Below, in pieces: positions 16,460 to 25,588 of a stretch of 47,945 nucleotides of DNA. Origin of the DNA: an uncultured Lachnospiraceae bacterium (lineage in GTDB: Bacteria > Bacillota > Clostridia > Lachnospirales > Lachnospiraceae). The stretch covers positions 1-47,945 of the forward strand of contig CAJOME010000002.1 in the NCBI GenBank assembly GCA_905235585.1. Reading direction: 5' to 3'. Position 1 is the first letter of the stretch. Each line of letters begins with the position of its first letter. Made by a program: the position numbers and the translations under genes. The notes under the pieces were generated by a model, which saw only the letters and a program-made list of their open reading frames with translations, ran no database searches and had not been told where the DNA came from.

Positions 16460-17689
16460 CTATCCTATTTCATCAAACTTGGCTTTCATTGTCGGATTGT
16501 TTTTTGTAAGCTTCTTTATGGTAAGATCCTCCGCCTTGTCATTTGCCAGTCTCAGATTGTTTTCGGAGGAAAGCAATGCCTTCTTTATCTTTTCCAGATG
16601 CTCTATACTCTTATCTATCTCGCTGATAGCCGTATTAAACCTCTCGCTTGCCAGCCGGTAGTTTCTTGCAAAGCCATCCTTGAATGCCGTCAGTTCATCC
16701 TCAAATCTGGAAATGTCGATATTCTGCTCCCTGATGGCAGCCAGCTCCCTTTTAGACTCCAGCGACTTCCTTGAAGCATCCCTGAGTATCGTTATCATGG
16801 GTATGAACATCTGGGGACGTATCACATACATTTTCGGATACTTATAGGACATATCGACTATTCCTGTGTTGTACAGCTCACTGTCCGCCTCCAGCAGGGA
16901 TACAAGCACGGCGTATTCGCAGTCTTTTTCATTTCTGTCCTTGTCCAGCTCTTTCAGGAAATCCGTATTCTTATGCTTGGTAGCCGTAGTGTCGGACTCA
17001 TTCTTCATCTCAAACATGATCGAGATATACTCAAGTCCGTCCTCGAAGTCGCGGAATATATAATCCCCCTTGCTTCCCGTATGGGCATCATTATCCTTGT
17101 CAAAATATGCGTTCGCAAATGCTGTCGCCCTCAGCCTGTTAAATTCTATCTCGCAGTGCTGCTCCAGTGTCTCTCCCACCATTTTGGTGGACATACGGGT
17201 CTTCAGATCCTTATAATAGGCTATCTGCTCATCCTTTTCCCTGAGCTTCCCGCTGTATTCCTCTTTCAGCTGCTGTCTGGAGAGTTCGATCTCTTTTTCC
17301 CTTGCCTTGAGCTTTTCACTCAGGACAGATATCTTCTCCCTGCTGTCCGCGAGCTCATCATCCTTTTCCTTTACAGCTTTTATCACTGCGAGTTCTGTGT
17401 TCTTCTCGCTTACATCCTGCTGCCGTCTGTATTCTCCCTCGAGCGATTCATACTTATGCCGTACCTCCTCGAGCTCGGCATGTATCTTTGCCATGTTTTT
17501 TTCATGCAGAGCCTCAGTCTCAGTCTTAGACAGCTTAAGAGTGTTTTCCTTATCCCTCTCGTACTGTTCCTTTATGGTCTCGATGTCCTTGTAAAACTCC
17601 CTGTCACGTATCTGCTTCGCAAGCGACTCGTAATTGGAATCGTCTATCTGAAATACCTCTCCGCAGTGCGGGCACTTTATCTCCTGCAT
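16460..17689 (-). CDS. DUF2130 family protein
   Basis: A 409-aa protein of the DUF2130 family, sometimes compared with RmuC. It begins with a short zinc-ribbon half (CPHCGEVFQ, residues 5-13), followed by a long charged coiled coil to about residue 165. The conserved core then has [30 protein letters not shown] and [11 protein letters not shown]. The GDYIF...EMK pair has the spacing of a PD-(D/E)xK nuclease active site, but activity has not been assigned to the family as far as I know. The ATG overlaps the stop of the upstream membrane protein gene (TGATG), so translation is coupled. A second coiled coil near the C-terminus follows [20 protein letters not shown]. Confidence 0.88.
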   Translation of the reverse strand: MQEIKCPHCGEVFQIDDSNYESLAKQIRDREFYKDIETIKEQYERDKENTLKLSKTETEALHEKNMAKIHAELEEVRHKYESLEGEYRRQQDVSEKNTELAVIKAVKEKDDELADSREKISVLSEKLKAREKEIELSRQQLKEEYSGKLREKDEQIAYYKDLKTRMSTKMVGETLEQHCEIEFNRLRATAFANAYFDKDNDAHTGSKGDYIFRDFEDGLEYISIMFEMKNESDTTATKHKNTDFLKELDKDRNEKDCEYAVLVSLLEADSELYNTGIVDMSYKYPKMYVIRPQMFIPMITILRDASRKSLESKRELAAIREQNIDISRFEDELTAFKDGFARNYRLASERFNTAISEIDKSIEHLEKIKKALLSSENNLRLANDKAEDLTIKKLTKNNPTMKAKFDEIG

Positions 17690-19320
17690 CAGCTCACCTC
17701 CGCCGCTGTCCTGTCACGTCTTGTCCGCATTATAAGGTATACGGCCAGGGTAATGGCACAAACGACCGATACCACATCACTTATATGCTGTACAGGTGTC
17801 CCACGGTAGTACACGCGTATGCTCCGTGCACCGCCGGTATATACCCTCACACAGCCATTTCTGCCCTCTTTCGACACGGACAGCCCGGTCCCGCTGTCTG
17901 AGTCTGTCGCGGCATATCCCTTATAATAGACAAACGGTACATCCACATACTCCGCAGTATCCGGGACAGAGTCCAGCCGTATCTCGTTTTTATAACGATC
18001 CGCCTGCAGCCTGGTGCCGTCATCCGCCACGGCGATGTCAGCCTCAGCTGTCAGTGCTTCCCGGTCATCCGCCGTGACCGGAAGCCACTCTCCCCCTATG
18101 ATCTCTGCGGTGTGCGATGCATAGGCAAAATAATCATCCGAATATGAGTAATACGGCTGATCGTTCCTCTGCAGTACACATATTTCGGAGTAGAGCATTA
18201 TACCGGCCGTAATGATGAGCAGCAGTCTCTCCCGGAGCATTGTCCCCTCTGCGTCTCCTGTCGCTGCCTCCGAAGCAAGTATCGAGACATATATCCCGCC
18301 GGCAGCTGCGAGCAGCGGTCCTGCCGCCACATAGACTCTCCACGGGAACTGGATGAAGCCCAGCATCCCCTGCAGCCTTTCCCAGGGCATGAGAGACGTT
18401 GAAAAAAGAGTGAGCAGCAAACCGCAGATCATGCATATGTCGGCAAACCTCATGCTTTTCCTTATCACAAGCCTTATCAGCAGGAAAAGAAATACCGCTA
18501 TCCCCATTCTCCCCGTCTTATTATAAAACACCTCCCACAGCTTCACACTCTCATAGCCCAGATCAAATACAAAATCCGTGCCAAAGCCTCCGTCTGACAG
18601 CATCTCCAGTACAGGTGCCCAGTAAAACGCAGTAATGGCGAGAGTGACAGATGCCGCCCCTGCAAGCCTGAGGAATACTCCGGGCTGTGAAAGAATCTTC
18701 TTTATGTAAACCAATGTGAATATTATGCACAACACTATACAGATGACGGCGGTAATGGTATGGCAAAGCAATACCCCCGTCATACCTGCCACTATAAGCC
18801 ACGGTCTGCCAAATCCTTTACATGCCAGATCATACAGCCCCGCTATAACGAGGGGGACAAAGATCATCGCAGTATATTCCCCCACTGCGCTCCTTACGTA
18901 GATATCATCAATATGGTACTGGCAGAGAGTAAATATGACCGCAGCGGCTAAAGCGGCTGTGTCGCTTTCCGAAATATATCTCACGCTGAAGAAGCATGAC
19001 AGATATCCAAGAACGATACATACAGCTATAAAAATGTGGAATGAAAGATCGATCCCGACCCCTATCACCCTGAGAAGTGCCGGTATATAGAGCAGCAGAT
19101 CGGGATAGAACAGCGACGAAGCGTATCCTGTGCCGCCCAAAAACAGCATATTTACACGAAGGAACGGTCTGCCTGCCAGTATCCCTTCTTTGAGTGCCTC
19201 TATGCGTAGAAGATGATATGTGATATCATGCCCGCCTATGCAGTTTACGGTAAATAACGGTGCACAGGCAGCCAGTAGGATGATGGCTGACAATGCAGCG
19301 TAAAACGCTCTACGACTCAT
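17689..19320 (-). CDS. polytopic membrane protein, PTPS-related/GT-C-like
   Basis: A 543-aa membrane protein with about 11-12 hydrophobic segments and a C-terminal extracytoplasmic beta domain, then a last membrane segment and an Arg-rich tail. The early loop [20 protein letters not shown] and the later [19 protein letters not shown] resemble GT-C-fold glycosyltransferases of the '6-pyruvoyl-tetrahydropterin synthase-related' membrane family. Substrate is unknown. I start at the ATG at 19320; the frame extends to a TTG nine codons earlier and neither start has a good ribosome binding site. It is coupled to the DUF2130 gene downstream. Together with the CDP-glucose dehydratase nearby it hints at surface glycan work. 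Confidence 0.75.
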   Translation of the reverse strand: MSRRAFYAALSAIILLAACAPLFTVNCIGGHDITYHLLRIEALKEGILAGRPFLRVNMLFLGGTGYASSLFYPDLLLYIPALLRVIGVGIDLSFHIFIAVCIVLGYLSCFFSVRYISESDTAALAAAVIFTLCQYHIDDIYVRSAVGEYTAMIFVPLVIAGLYDLACKGFGRPWLIVAGMTGVLLCHTITAVICIVLCIIFTLVYIKKILSQPGVFLRLAGAASVTLAITAFYWAPVLEMLSDGGFGTDFVFDLGYESVKLWEVFYNKTGRMGIAVFLFLLIRLVIRKSMRFADICMICGLLLTLFSTSLMPWERLQGMLGFIQFPWRVYVAAGPLLAAAGGIYVSILASEAATGDAEGTMLRERLLLIITAGIMLYSEICVLQRNDQPYYSYSDDYFAYASHTAEIIGGEWLPVTADDREALTAEADIAVADDGTRLQADRYKNEIRLDSVPDTAEYVDVPFVYYKGYAATDSDSGTGLSVSKEGRNGCVRVYTGGARSIRVYYRGTPVQHISDVVSVVCAITLAVYLIMRTRRDRTAAEVS

Positions 19321-19406
19321 GTAGGTTATTCTATCACAGAAAGCCAAACATCAAAAGGCGGAACGGGTCATAGCCAGCTCTTCCTCCGCATTTTATCCAT
19401 AAAGAC

Positions 19407-19435
19407 TTGACATACGGCACAAAAATACTTAAAAT
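19407..19435 (+). promoter_or_regulatory. strong promoter for tRNA-Pro
   Basis: Plus-strand TTGACA, a 17-base spacer and TAAAAT, with a predicted start about 28 bases before the tRNA. The short leader contains a TCGTC/GACGA hairpin. Confidence 0.8.
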
Positions 19436-19469
19436 ATCATTCGTTCGTCACAGACGACCATATGTGTTT

Positions 19470-19544
19470 CGGGGTGTGGCTCAGTTTGGCTAGAGCGCTA
19501 CCTTAGGGAGGTAGAGGCCGCAAGTTCGAATCTTGTCACTCCGA
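19470..19544 (+). tRNA. tRNA-Pro (AGG)
   Basis: A 75-base cloverleaf. The acceptor arms CGGGGTG and CACTCCG pair with one G-U, the D arm is GCTC/GAGC, and the anticodon stem is CTACC/GGTAG with loop TTAGGGA, giving anticodon AGG. The T arm is GCAAG/CTTGT around TTCGAAT. The discriminator is A and CCA is not encoded. It has its own promoter and is followed by a hairpin terminator. Confidence 0.93.
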
Positions 19545-19593
19545 TAATTAGAACCTGTTCACGAAGGATTTATCCGAGTGATTACAGGTTCTT
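19537..19593 (+). terminator. hairpin terminator of tRNA-Pro, first copy of a tandem repeat
   Basis: The hairpin is GAACCTGT and ACAGGTTC around inner stems TCAC/GTGA and GGAT/ATCC, followed by TTTTATT. The repeat unit starts inside the tRNA 3' end (CACTCCGATAATTAG). It fits intrinsic termination of the tRNA transcript. Confidence 0.8.
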
Positions 19594-19608
19594 TTATTGG
19601 AGTGACCA

Positions 19609-19665
19609 CACTCCGATAATTAGAACCCGTTCACGAAGGATTTATCCGAGTGATTACGGGTTCTT
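19609..19665. repeat. second copy of the tRNA-Pro 3' end plus hairpin
   Basis: This 57-bp copy lies 72 bp after the first and differs at only two positions. Those two form a base pair in the stem: T-A in copy one, C-G in copy two (GAACCCGT/ACGGGTTC). Its end overlaps the rfbG stop codon on the other strand, so the hairpin may also end the rfbG message. The spacer forms a further palindrome, GGAGTG/CACTCC. Confidence 0.85.
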
Positions 19666-20734
19666 ATGCATTTATATATTCCTTTATCTGTCTGTCCATG
19701 ACAGCGGCTACACGTTTGCCGTCAAAATACGCCCTGCTCCACTCCACTACCTTTTCCATGGCTGTCTCTATATTCCAGCATGGACTCCACTCGAAGGTTC
19801 TCTTAATAAGTGAGCAGTCCAGCTTCAGGAAGCCTGCCTCATGAGGTCCGCCGTCATTCTCGCATCTCCATGTGGCAGCAGGATCACCGTCCTCGCAGGT
19901 CGCATTCCATTTGTCACAGAAAAGCTGCACCAGCTCTCCCGTGGTACGGCAGTCCGAGTCATCCGGACCTACATTGTAGCTTCCCGCCACACTCCTATCC
20001 TCATACTGGCTTGCGGCGATCATCAGATACGCAAATACCGGCTCCAGGACATGCTGATAAGGTCTCGTGGAGTCCGGATTCCTTACCACTATATCCTCTC
20101 CTTCACGGACAGCCCTAAGACAGTCAGGTATGATGCGGTCCTTGGCAAAATCTCCTCCGCCTATGACATTACCTGCCCGACAGGTGGTGACAGCTATATC
20201 TCTGTCCTTAAAAAACGAATTCCTGTAAGAAGATGTCACGAGTTCAGAGCATGACTTGGAGTTTGAATACGGGTCATACCCGTTCAGCTCCTCATTCTCC
20301 CTGTATCCCCAGCTCCACTCCCGATTCAGGTAGACCTTGTCCGTCGTAACGTTTACGACCGACCTGACGGATGGTGTATTTCTTATACACTCAAATAAAT
20401 TGACCGTTCCCATCACGTTCGTTTCATACGTGTATACTGGGTCTTTGTAGGAATCCCTGACGATCGGCTGCGCAGCCATGTGTATCACTATATCCGGATG
20501 CACCTTGTCAAAGACCTCCTGCAGCTTCTTAAGATCTCTCACATCCCCTATTACGTGATTTATCTTGGATTTGATCGATGACATCTCAAACAACGACGGA
20601 TCTGTCGGGGGCTGTGTGGCATAGCCGGTTACGTCAGCTCCCGCGCCGATCAGCACTCTGCACATCCATGAACCCTTAAATCCGGTATGTCCCGTAACCA
20701 AAACTTTCTTGTCTTTATAAAAATCAGCTATCAT
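19664..20734 (-). CDS. rfbG: CDP-glucose 4,6-dehydratase
   Basis: An extended short-chain dehydrogenase converting CDP-glucose to CDP-4-keto-6-deoxyglucose, the entry to CDP-3,6-dideoxyhexoses and related surface sugars. The 356-aa protein has the Rossmann motif TGHTGFKGSW at residues 14-23, typical of RfbG. It also has HMAAQPIVRDSY, the catalytic YxxxK (in YDPYSNSKS) and the RPYQHVLEP segment near the active site. The cytidylyltransferase rfbF, usually just upstream, is absent; tuf lies upstream instead. The ribosome binding site is only a weak GAGAGAG. The TAA stop overlaps the duplicated hairpin. The product of the pathway cannot be inferred from this window. Confidence 0.92.
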   Translation of the reverse strand: MIADFYKDKKVLVTGHTGFKGSWMCRVLIGAGADVTGYATQPPTDPSLFEMSSIKSKINHVIGDVRDLKKLQEVFDKVHPDIVIHMAAQPIVRDSYKDPVYTYETNVMGTVNLFECIRNTPSVRSVVNVTTDKVYLNREWSWGYRENEELNGYDPYSNSKSCSELVTSSYRNSFFKDRDIAVTTCRAGNVIGGGDFAKDRIIPDCLRAVREGEDIVVRNPDSTRPYQHVLEPVFAYLMIAASQYEDRSVAGSYNVGPDDSDCRTTGELVQLFCDKWNATCEDGDPAATWRCENDGGPHEAGFLKLDCSLIKRTFEWSPCWNIETAMEKVVEWSRAYFDGKRVAAVMDRQIKEYINA

Positions 20735-20962
20735 TTTCTGTCTCTCTCATCTGTCATCCGCTTTTCGTTTATGCGGTTTTTTTGTAAAGATACTAAAAAA
20801 TAACGGTTCTAATATATATCAAGCTTCATGCATATACTCTGCCCTATCCTGCCTATAGGTACAGCTATCCCTCTTTCCCAATGATCGCGACTTATGCATT
20901 ACTAATTATTACACGCATACGTTTTGATTGTCTATATCGGCATATGCAATCATTATACAAAA

Positions 20963-20988
20963 GGCTTCCGAACTATCGTCCGGAAGCC
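20963..20988 (-). terminator. intrinsic terminator of tuf
   Basis: On the minus strand GGCTTCCG pairs with CGGAAGCC around a short loop, followed by TTTTGTAT. It begins about 28 bases after the tuf stop. The remaining gap to rfbG (20735-20960) is AT-rich and I see no gene in it. Confidence 0.85.
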
Positions 20989-21016
20989 CTTATCATTATG
21001 CTGTGCTTCAGTATGA

Positions 21017-22210
21017 TTACTTGACGATGGAAGCAACTCTTCCTGATCCTACTGTACGTCCACCCTCTCTTATAGCGAAGGTAAGACCCTGCTCCATAGC
21101 GATGGGATGGATGAGCTCGATGGTCATCTCTACGTTATCGCCGGGCATGCACATCTCTGTCCCGTCGGGAAGAGAGATAACTCCGGTCACGTCGGTTGTT
21201 CTGAAATAGAACTGAGGACGATAGTTGTTGAAGAAAGGAGTATGACGTCCGCCCTCGTCCTTGGTCAGTACGTATACCTGAGCAGTGAAGTTGGTGTGGC
21301 ATGTAACCGAACCGGGTACCGCAAGCACCTGTCCGCGCTCGATATCCTTACGATCTACACCACGAAGGAGTGCTCCGATGTTATCACCTGCCTGACCCTC
21401 ATCAAGAAGCTTTCTGAACATCTCGATACCGGTAACGACAGTCTTCTTGACATCCTCTCTGATACCTACGATCTCTACCTCGTCGTTGAGGTGAAGGATA
21501 CCACGCTCTACACGGCCTGTAGCAACAGTACCACGGCCTGTGATGGTGAAGACATCCTCGACAGGCATAAGGAAAGGCTTGTCGGTAGGTCTCTGAGGTG
21601 TAGGGATATAATCATCAACTGCCTTCATGAGCTCCATAACCTTATCGCCCCACTCTCCTGAAGGATCCTCAAGAGCCTTCAGAGCAGAACCGCGAACGAT
21701 CGGGATATCATCGCCGGGGAACTCATACTCATTAAGAAGATCACGAACCTCCATCTCGACAAGCTCGATAAGCTCGGGATCGTCTACCATGTCGCACTTG
21801 TTAAGGAATACAACGATGTAAGGCACGCCGACCTGACGGGCAAGAAGCACGTGCTCCTTGGTCTGAGCCATAACTCCGTCAGTAGCTGCGACAACAAGGA
21901 TAGCACCATCCATCTGTGCTGCGCCTGTGATCATGTTCTTGACATAGTCAGCATGTCCGGGGCAGTCTACGTGAGCATAGTGACGAGCCTCTGTCTCATA
22001 CTCAACGTGTGCTGTAGAGATGGTGATACCACGCTCTCTCTCCTCGGGTGCCTTATCAATGTTCTCGAAATCAACGGCTGCGTTGCCGGCAACTCTCTCA
22101 GAAAGAGTCTTTGTGATAGCAGCGGTAAGAGTAGTCTTACCATGGTCAACGTGTCCGATTGTACCGATGTTTACATGGGGCTTGGTACGTTCAAATTTAG
22201 CTTTTGACAT
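21017..22210 (-). CDS. tuf: translation elongation factor Tu
   Basis: EF-Tu delivers aminoacyl-tRNA to the ribosome as a GTP complex. The 397-aa sequence is full length. G1 is GHVDHGKT at residues 19-26, followed by the switch [26 protein letters not shown] (G3) and NKCDM (G4), then beta-barrel domains II and III ending with [14 protein letters not shown] lies nine bases before the ATG. Although last in the str cluster, it has its own consensus promoter in the gap after fusA and a strong terminator behind it, so it can be made in excess of the other str products. Confidence 0.99.
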   Translation of the reverse strand: MSKAKFERTKPHVNIGTIGHVDHGKTTLTAAITKTLSERVAGNAAVDFENIDKAPEERERGITISTAHVEYETEARHYAHVDCPGHADYVKNMITGAAQMDGAILVVAATDGVMAQTKEHVLLARQVGVPYIVVFLNKCDMVDDPELIELVEMEVRDLLNEYEFPGDDIPIVRGSALKALEDPSGEWGDKVMELMKAVDDYIPTPQRPTDKPFLMPVEDVFTITGRGTVATGRVERGILHLNDEVEIVGIREDVKKTVVTGIEMFRKLLDEGQAGDNIGALLRGVDRKDIERGQVLAVPGSVTCHTNFTAQVYVLTKDEGGRHTPFFNNYRPQFYFRTTDVTGVISLPDGTEMCMPGDNVEMTIELIHPIAMEQGLTFAIREGGRTVGSGRVASIVK

Positions 22211-22274
22211 TTTAAGTATCCTCCTTATTTTGTACGTCTTTTCCTGACGTATACACTTACCCGCATATGAAACG

Positions 22275-22303
22275 ATTATATTTCAAACGGGCTATAATTT
22301 CAA
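22275..22303 (-). promoter_or_regulatory. tuf: strong tuf promoter
   Basis: TTGAAA, a 17-base spacer and a perfect TATAAT on the minus strand, just after the fusA stop. The -10 box sits in the loop of a weak hairpin (CCCG...TGAAA/TTTCA...CGGG). The leader then holds a TACGTC/GACGTA hairpin before the ribosome binding site. Confidence 0.8.
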
Positions 22304-22311
22304 GTTGTTTA

Positions 22312-24429
22312 TTACTTTGACAGTACTTTGTCTGCCACATTCTTGGGAACCTGCTCATAATGATCAAAGAACATTGAGTAGTTTCCGCGTCCCTGTGTCC
22401 TTGAGCGAAGATCCGTAGCGTATCCGAACATCTCAGCCAGCGGTACGAAAGCACGCACCATCTTTCCGCCTCCGATGTCCTCCATACCCTCTACCCGGCC
22501 TCTTCTTGAGTTCAGATCACCGATGACATCTCCCATATAGTCCTCAGGCATGGTGACATCCACCTTCATGATGGGCTCGAGCAGCACGGATGCACCCTTC
22601 TGCATAGCGTCCTTCATGGCCATTGAACCTGAGATATGGAAAGCCATCTCGGATGAGTCGACCTCATGGTATGATCCGTCATATACCACAGCGTGTACGC
22701 CTGTGACAGGGAATCCGCCGAGTATACCGGTCTTCATTGCCTCCTCGATACCCTCGCCGATAGCGGGGATGTATTCCTTGGGGATAGCTCCTCCGACTAC
22801 CTGAGACTCAAACTTGTATGTCTCCTCACTGTTGGCATCCATGGGCTCGAACTTGACTTTACAGTGTCCGTACTGACCGCGTCCGCCGGACTGCTTGATA
22901 TACTTTGCTTCGATGTCCACAGCCTTTGTGATAGCTTCCTTGTACGCCACCTGAGGTGCGCCGACATTAGCCTCCACATTAAACTCGCGCAGCAGTCTGT
23001 CGACGATGATCTCCAGATGGAGCTCACCCATACCTGCGATGATGGTCTGTCCGGTCTCTTCATTGGTATGTGCCTTGAATGTGGGATCCTCCTCGGCAAG
23101 CTTTGCAAGCGCCTGACCGAGCTTGTCCTGACCTGCCTTTGTCTTGGGCTCTATAGCGAGCTCGATAACGGGATCAGGGAACTCCATCGACTCAAGGATG
23201 ACAGGATGCTGTTCGTCACAGATGGTATCACCCGTGGTGGTGAACTTGAAGCCTACCGCTGCCGCGATATCGCCTGAGTAAACCACATCCAGCTCCGTCC
23301 TCTTGTTTGCGTGCATCTGAAGTATACGACCTACACGCTCCTTCTTATTCTTAGTAGAATTAAGGATGTATGAGCCTGACTTTAACGTACCCGAATATAC
23401 CCTGAAGTAAGCAAGCTTACCTACAAAGGGATCTGTCATGATCTTGAATGCCAGACCCGAGAAGGGTGCGTCATCGCTTGAAGGCACCGTAAGCGCATTG
23501 CCGTCAAGGTCTGTACCCTCTGCATCAGGTACGTCTGTAGGTGCCGGCAGATACTCTATGACACCGTCAAGGAGCTTCTGCACACCCTTGTTACGATAAG
23601 CCGATCCTGCGAAGCAGGGGATGGCATCTCCCGCAATGGTAGCCTTTCTGAGTGCCTTCTTCAGATCGTCTATTGAAGGAACCTTATCCTCAAGATACTG
23701 CTCCATCAGATCCTCATCCAGCTCGCAGATAGCCTCCAGTGTTTCCTGGTGCTTCTCCTCGGCCTCATCCTTCATATCATCCGGTATATCCTTTATCTCG
23801 ACCTCCGTACCCTGCTTATCATCATAGTAATAAGCCTTCATCTCCAGCAGATCGATGATACCCGTAAAGGTGTCTTCCTTTCCGATAGGGATATTCATAA
23901 GGATGGTATTCTTGCCGAGACGGTCATGTATAGTCTGGCAAGCATTGTAGTAATCAGCACCGATAGTATCCATCTTATTGATGAATGCAAGTCTCGGTAC
24001 ATGGAATCCGTCAGCCTGACGCCAGACGTTCTCCGACTGGGGCTCGACACCCTCTTTGGCAGAGAAAACGCCTACTGCGCCGTCAAGCACGCGGAGTGAT
24101 CTTTCAACCTCCACCGTGAAGTCTACGTGTCCGGGAGTATCAATGATATTGATCCTGTGCTCCTCGGCACCCGGCTTAGGTTTTGCACTTTCCTCCAGAG
24201 TCCAGTGACAGGTGGTAGCAGCCGAGGTAATGGTGATACCTCTCTCCTGCTCCTGAGCCATCCAGTCCATGGTAGCGGTACCGTCATGAGTCTCTCCGAT
24301 CTTGTAGTTGACACCTGTATAAAACAGGATACGCTCGGTCAGAGTGGTCTTGCCGGCATCGATATGCGCCATGATACCGATATTTCTGGTTCTCTCCAGA
24401 GGGTATTCTCTCTCTTTTGCGTTACCCAA
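22312..24429 (-). CDS. fusA: translation elongation factor G
   Basis: EF-G drives translocation and, with RRF, ribosome recycling. The protein is 705 aa when started at the TTG at 24429, eight bases after GGAGG. An upstream in-frame TTG overlaps the ribosome binding site itself and is rejected. The N-terminus then reads [20 protein letters not shown], with G1 AHIDAGKT at residues 21-28, [18 protein letters not shown] and NKMD. Domains II-V follow, with the domain IV tip in the [13 protein letters not shown] region. It sits 30 bases after rpsG, with no promoter between, in the conserved str operon order. Confidence 0.98.
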   Translation of the reverse strand: MGNAKEREYPLERTRNIGIMAHIDAGKTTLTERILFYTGVNYKIGETHDGTATMDWMAQEQERGITITSAATTCHWTLEESAKPKPGAEEHRINIIDTPGHVDFTVEVERSLRVLDGAVGVFSAKEGVEPQSENVWRQADGFHVPRLAFINKMDTIGADYYNACQTIHDRLGKNTILMNIPIGKEDTFTGIIDLLEMKAYYYDDKQGTEVEIKDIPDDMKDEAEEKHQETLEAICELDEDLMEQYLEDKVPSIDDLKKALRKATIAGDAIPCFAGSAYRNKGVQKLLDGVIEYLPAPTDVPDAEGTDLDGNALTVPSSDDAPFSGLAFKIMTDPFVGKLAYFRVYSGTLKSGSYILNSTKNKKERVGRILQMHANKRTELDVVYSGDIAAAVGFKFTTTGDTICDEQHPVILESMEFPDPVIELAIEPKTKAGQDKLGQALAKLAEEDPTFKAHTNEETGQTIIAGMGELHLEIIVDRLLREFNVEANVGAPQVAYKEAITKAVDIEAKYIKQSGGRGQYGHCKVKFEPMDANSEETYKFESQVVGGAIPKEYIPAIGEGIEEAMKTGILGGFPVTGVHAVVYDGSYHEVDSSEMAFHISGSMAMKDAMQKGASVLLEPIMKVDVTMPEDYMGDVIGDLNSRRGRVEGMEDIGGGKMVRAFVPLAEMFGYATDLRSRTQGRGNYSMFFDHYEQVPKNVADKVLSK

Positions 24430-24459
24430 GAATTTATCCTCCAAATAATATCAGTTAAA

Positions 24460-24930
24460 TCAAAAACGATAGTGAGAGAAAGCCTTGTTTGCATCTGCCA
24501 TCTTGTGCATGTCTTCCTTTCTCTTCACTGCGGAACCTGTATTGTTCGCTGCGTCCATGATCTCGTTAGCAAGTCTCTCTTCCATGGTCTTTTCAGATCT
24601 CTGTCTTGAGAACATGGTCAGCCATCTGAGTCCCAGTGCCTGACGACGGTCAGGACGGACTTCGATAGGTACCTGATAAGTGGCACCGCCGACACGTCTT
24701 GCTTTTACCTCAAGCTGAGGCATGATGTTCTGCATAGCCTGTTCAAAAATCTCTATCGCAGGCTTGCCTGTTTTTTCCTCGACTCTGTCAAACGCATTGT
24801 ACACGATCTTCTGCGCTACGCCCTTCTTTCCGTCAAGCATGATGGAATTGATGAGCTTTGTCACTACCTTGTCGTTGTACTTAGGGTCTGCCAGTACGTC
24901 TCTCTTTACTATATGTCCTTTACGTGGCAC
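24460..24930 (-). CDS. rpsG: 30S ribosomal protein S7
   Basis: S7 nucleates assembly of the 30S head and contacts tRNA at the E site. The 156-aa protein starts at the GTG at 24930 ([20 protein letters not shown]), eight bases after AGGAGG. The frame continues upstream, but that stretch contains the ribosome binding site and is not family sequence. The [13 protein letters not shown] and [20 protein letters not shown] segments are typical. A TGTGGG/CCCACA hairpin directly before the ribosome binding site could be a translational control element. It lies between rpsL and fusA as in most bacteria. Confidence 0.98.
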   Translation of the reverse strand: MPRKGHIVKRDVLADPKYNDKVVTKLINSIMLDGKKGVAQKIVYNAFDRVEEKTGKPAIEIFEQAMQNIMPQLEVKARRVGGATYQVPIEVRPDRRQALGLRWLTMFSRQRSEKTMEERLANEIMDAANNTGSAVKRKEDMHKMADANKAFSHYRF

Positions 24931-24945
24931 GTTTCTTCCCTCCTT

Positions 24946-24963
24946 TGTGGGCATACACCCACA
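24946..24963 (-). promoter_or_regulatory. hairpin abutting the rpsG ribosome binding site
   Basis: TGTGGG and CCCACA form a 6-bp stem with a 6-base loop, ending directly before AAGGAGG of rpsG. In E. coli, S7 represses its own operon from the rpsL-rpsG gap. Whether this hairpin does the same here is inference. Confidence 0.35.
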
Positions 24964-25042
24964 GGTACTCACAATCAGATTTACTTGTGTTCGTGCTGAA
25001 CCTTAATCCAACACAACCTCTTGATCAATTATATTTGACTGA

Positions 25043-25462
25043 TCACTTCTTATCCTTCGGCTTCTTTGCGCCATACTTGGAGCGGGCCTGCATACGATTT
25101 GCTACACCGGCTGTATCAAGAGTTCCGCGGATAATGTGATACCTTGTACCGGGAAGATCCTTTACTCTTCCGCCACGGATCATGACGACGCTGTGCTCCT
25201 GAAGGTTGTGACCCTCTCCGGGGATATAGCTCGTCACCTCGATACCGTTTGAAAGACGCACACGGGCGATCTTCCTGAGCGCTGAGTTAGGCTTCTTGGG
25301 GGTAGCAGTCTTTACGGCTGTGCACACGCCTCTCTTCTGAGGAGACTTTGTGGCTGTCGCCCTCTTCTGTAAAGAATTAAATCCTCTCTGAAGTGCGGGA
25401 GCCGTTGACTTCTTTACGGAAGTCTGTCTGCCCTTCCTTACTAACTGGTTGAATGTTGGCAT
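25043..25462 (-). CDS. rpsL: 30S ribosomal protein S12
   Basis: S12 sits at the decoding centre and controls accuracy. The 139-aa protein has the N-terminal insertion usual in Clostridia. The [11 protein letters not shown] loop carries the Lys that is changed in streptomycin-resistant mutants, so this is the drug-sensitive form. The second loop is [20 protein letters not shown]. It heads the str unit (rpsL-rpsG-fusA) 126 bases after rpoC and has its own promoter at the end of rpoC. Confidence 0.98.
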   Translation of the reverse strand: MPTFNQLVRKGRQTSVKKSTAPALQRGFNSLQKRATATKSPQKRGVCTAVKTATPKKPNSALRKIARVRLSNGIEVTSYIPGEGHNLQEHSVVMIRGGRVKDLPGTRYHIIRGTLDTAGVANRMQARSKYGAKKPKDKK

Positions 25463-25520
25463 TAAGTTTCACCTCTTTTCTTTTTTGTTTTTGTTGTCTG
25501 CCATTCAAAAACAGACTAAA

Positions 25521-25549
25521 TTAGAGCGTGCCCGAAAGACACGCTCTAA
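25521..25549 (-). terminator. rpoC-rpsL hairpin overlapping the str promoter start region
   Basis: A perfect 10-bp stem TTAGAGCGTG/CACGCTCTAA with a 9-base loop. On the minus strand it is followed by TTTAGTCTGTTTTT, a broken T-run. The upstream arm abuts the -10 box of the str promoter, so only RNA reading through from rpoC contains the whole stem. Confidence 0.65.
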
Positions 25550-25550
25550 T

Positions 25551-25579
25551 ATAATAATTCCAATGCATTTGACTGTCAA
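25551..25579 (-). promoter_or_regulatory. promoter of the rpsL-rpsG-fusA unit
   Basis: A perfect TTGACA, a 17-base spacer and TATTAT on the minus strand, beginning 10 bases after the rpoC stop codon. The predicted start falls inside the first arm of the hairpin at 25521-25549. Confidence 0.75.
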
Positions 25580-25588
25580 GAAAAACTT

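Noticed and set aside
25043-25462. Streptomycin or rifampicin resistance changes in rpsL or rpoB
   Set aside because: The PKKPNS loop of S12 and the Asp/His/Ser positions in the rifampicin region of RpoB are of the sensitive type.
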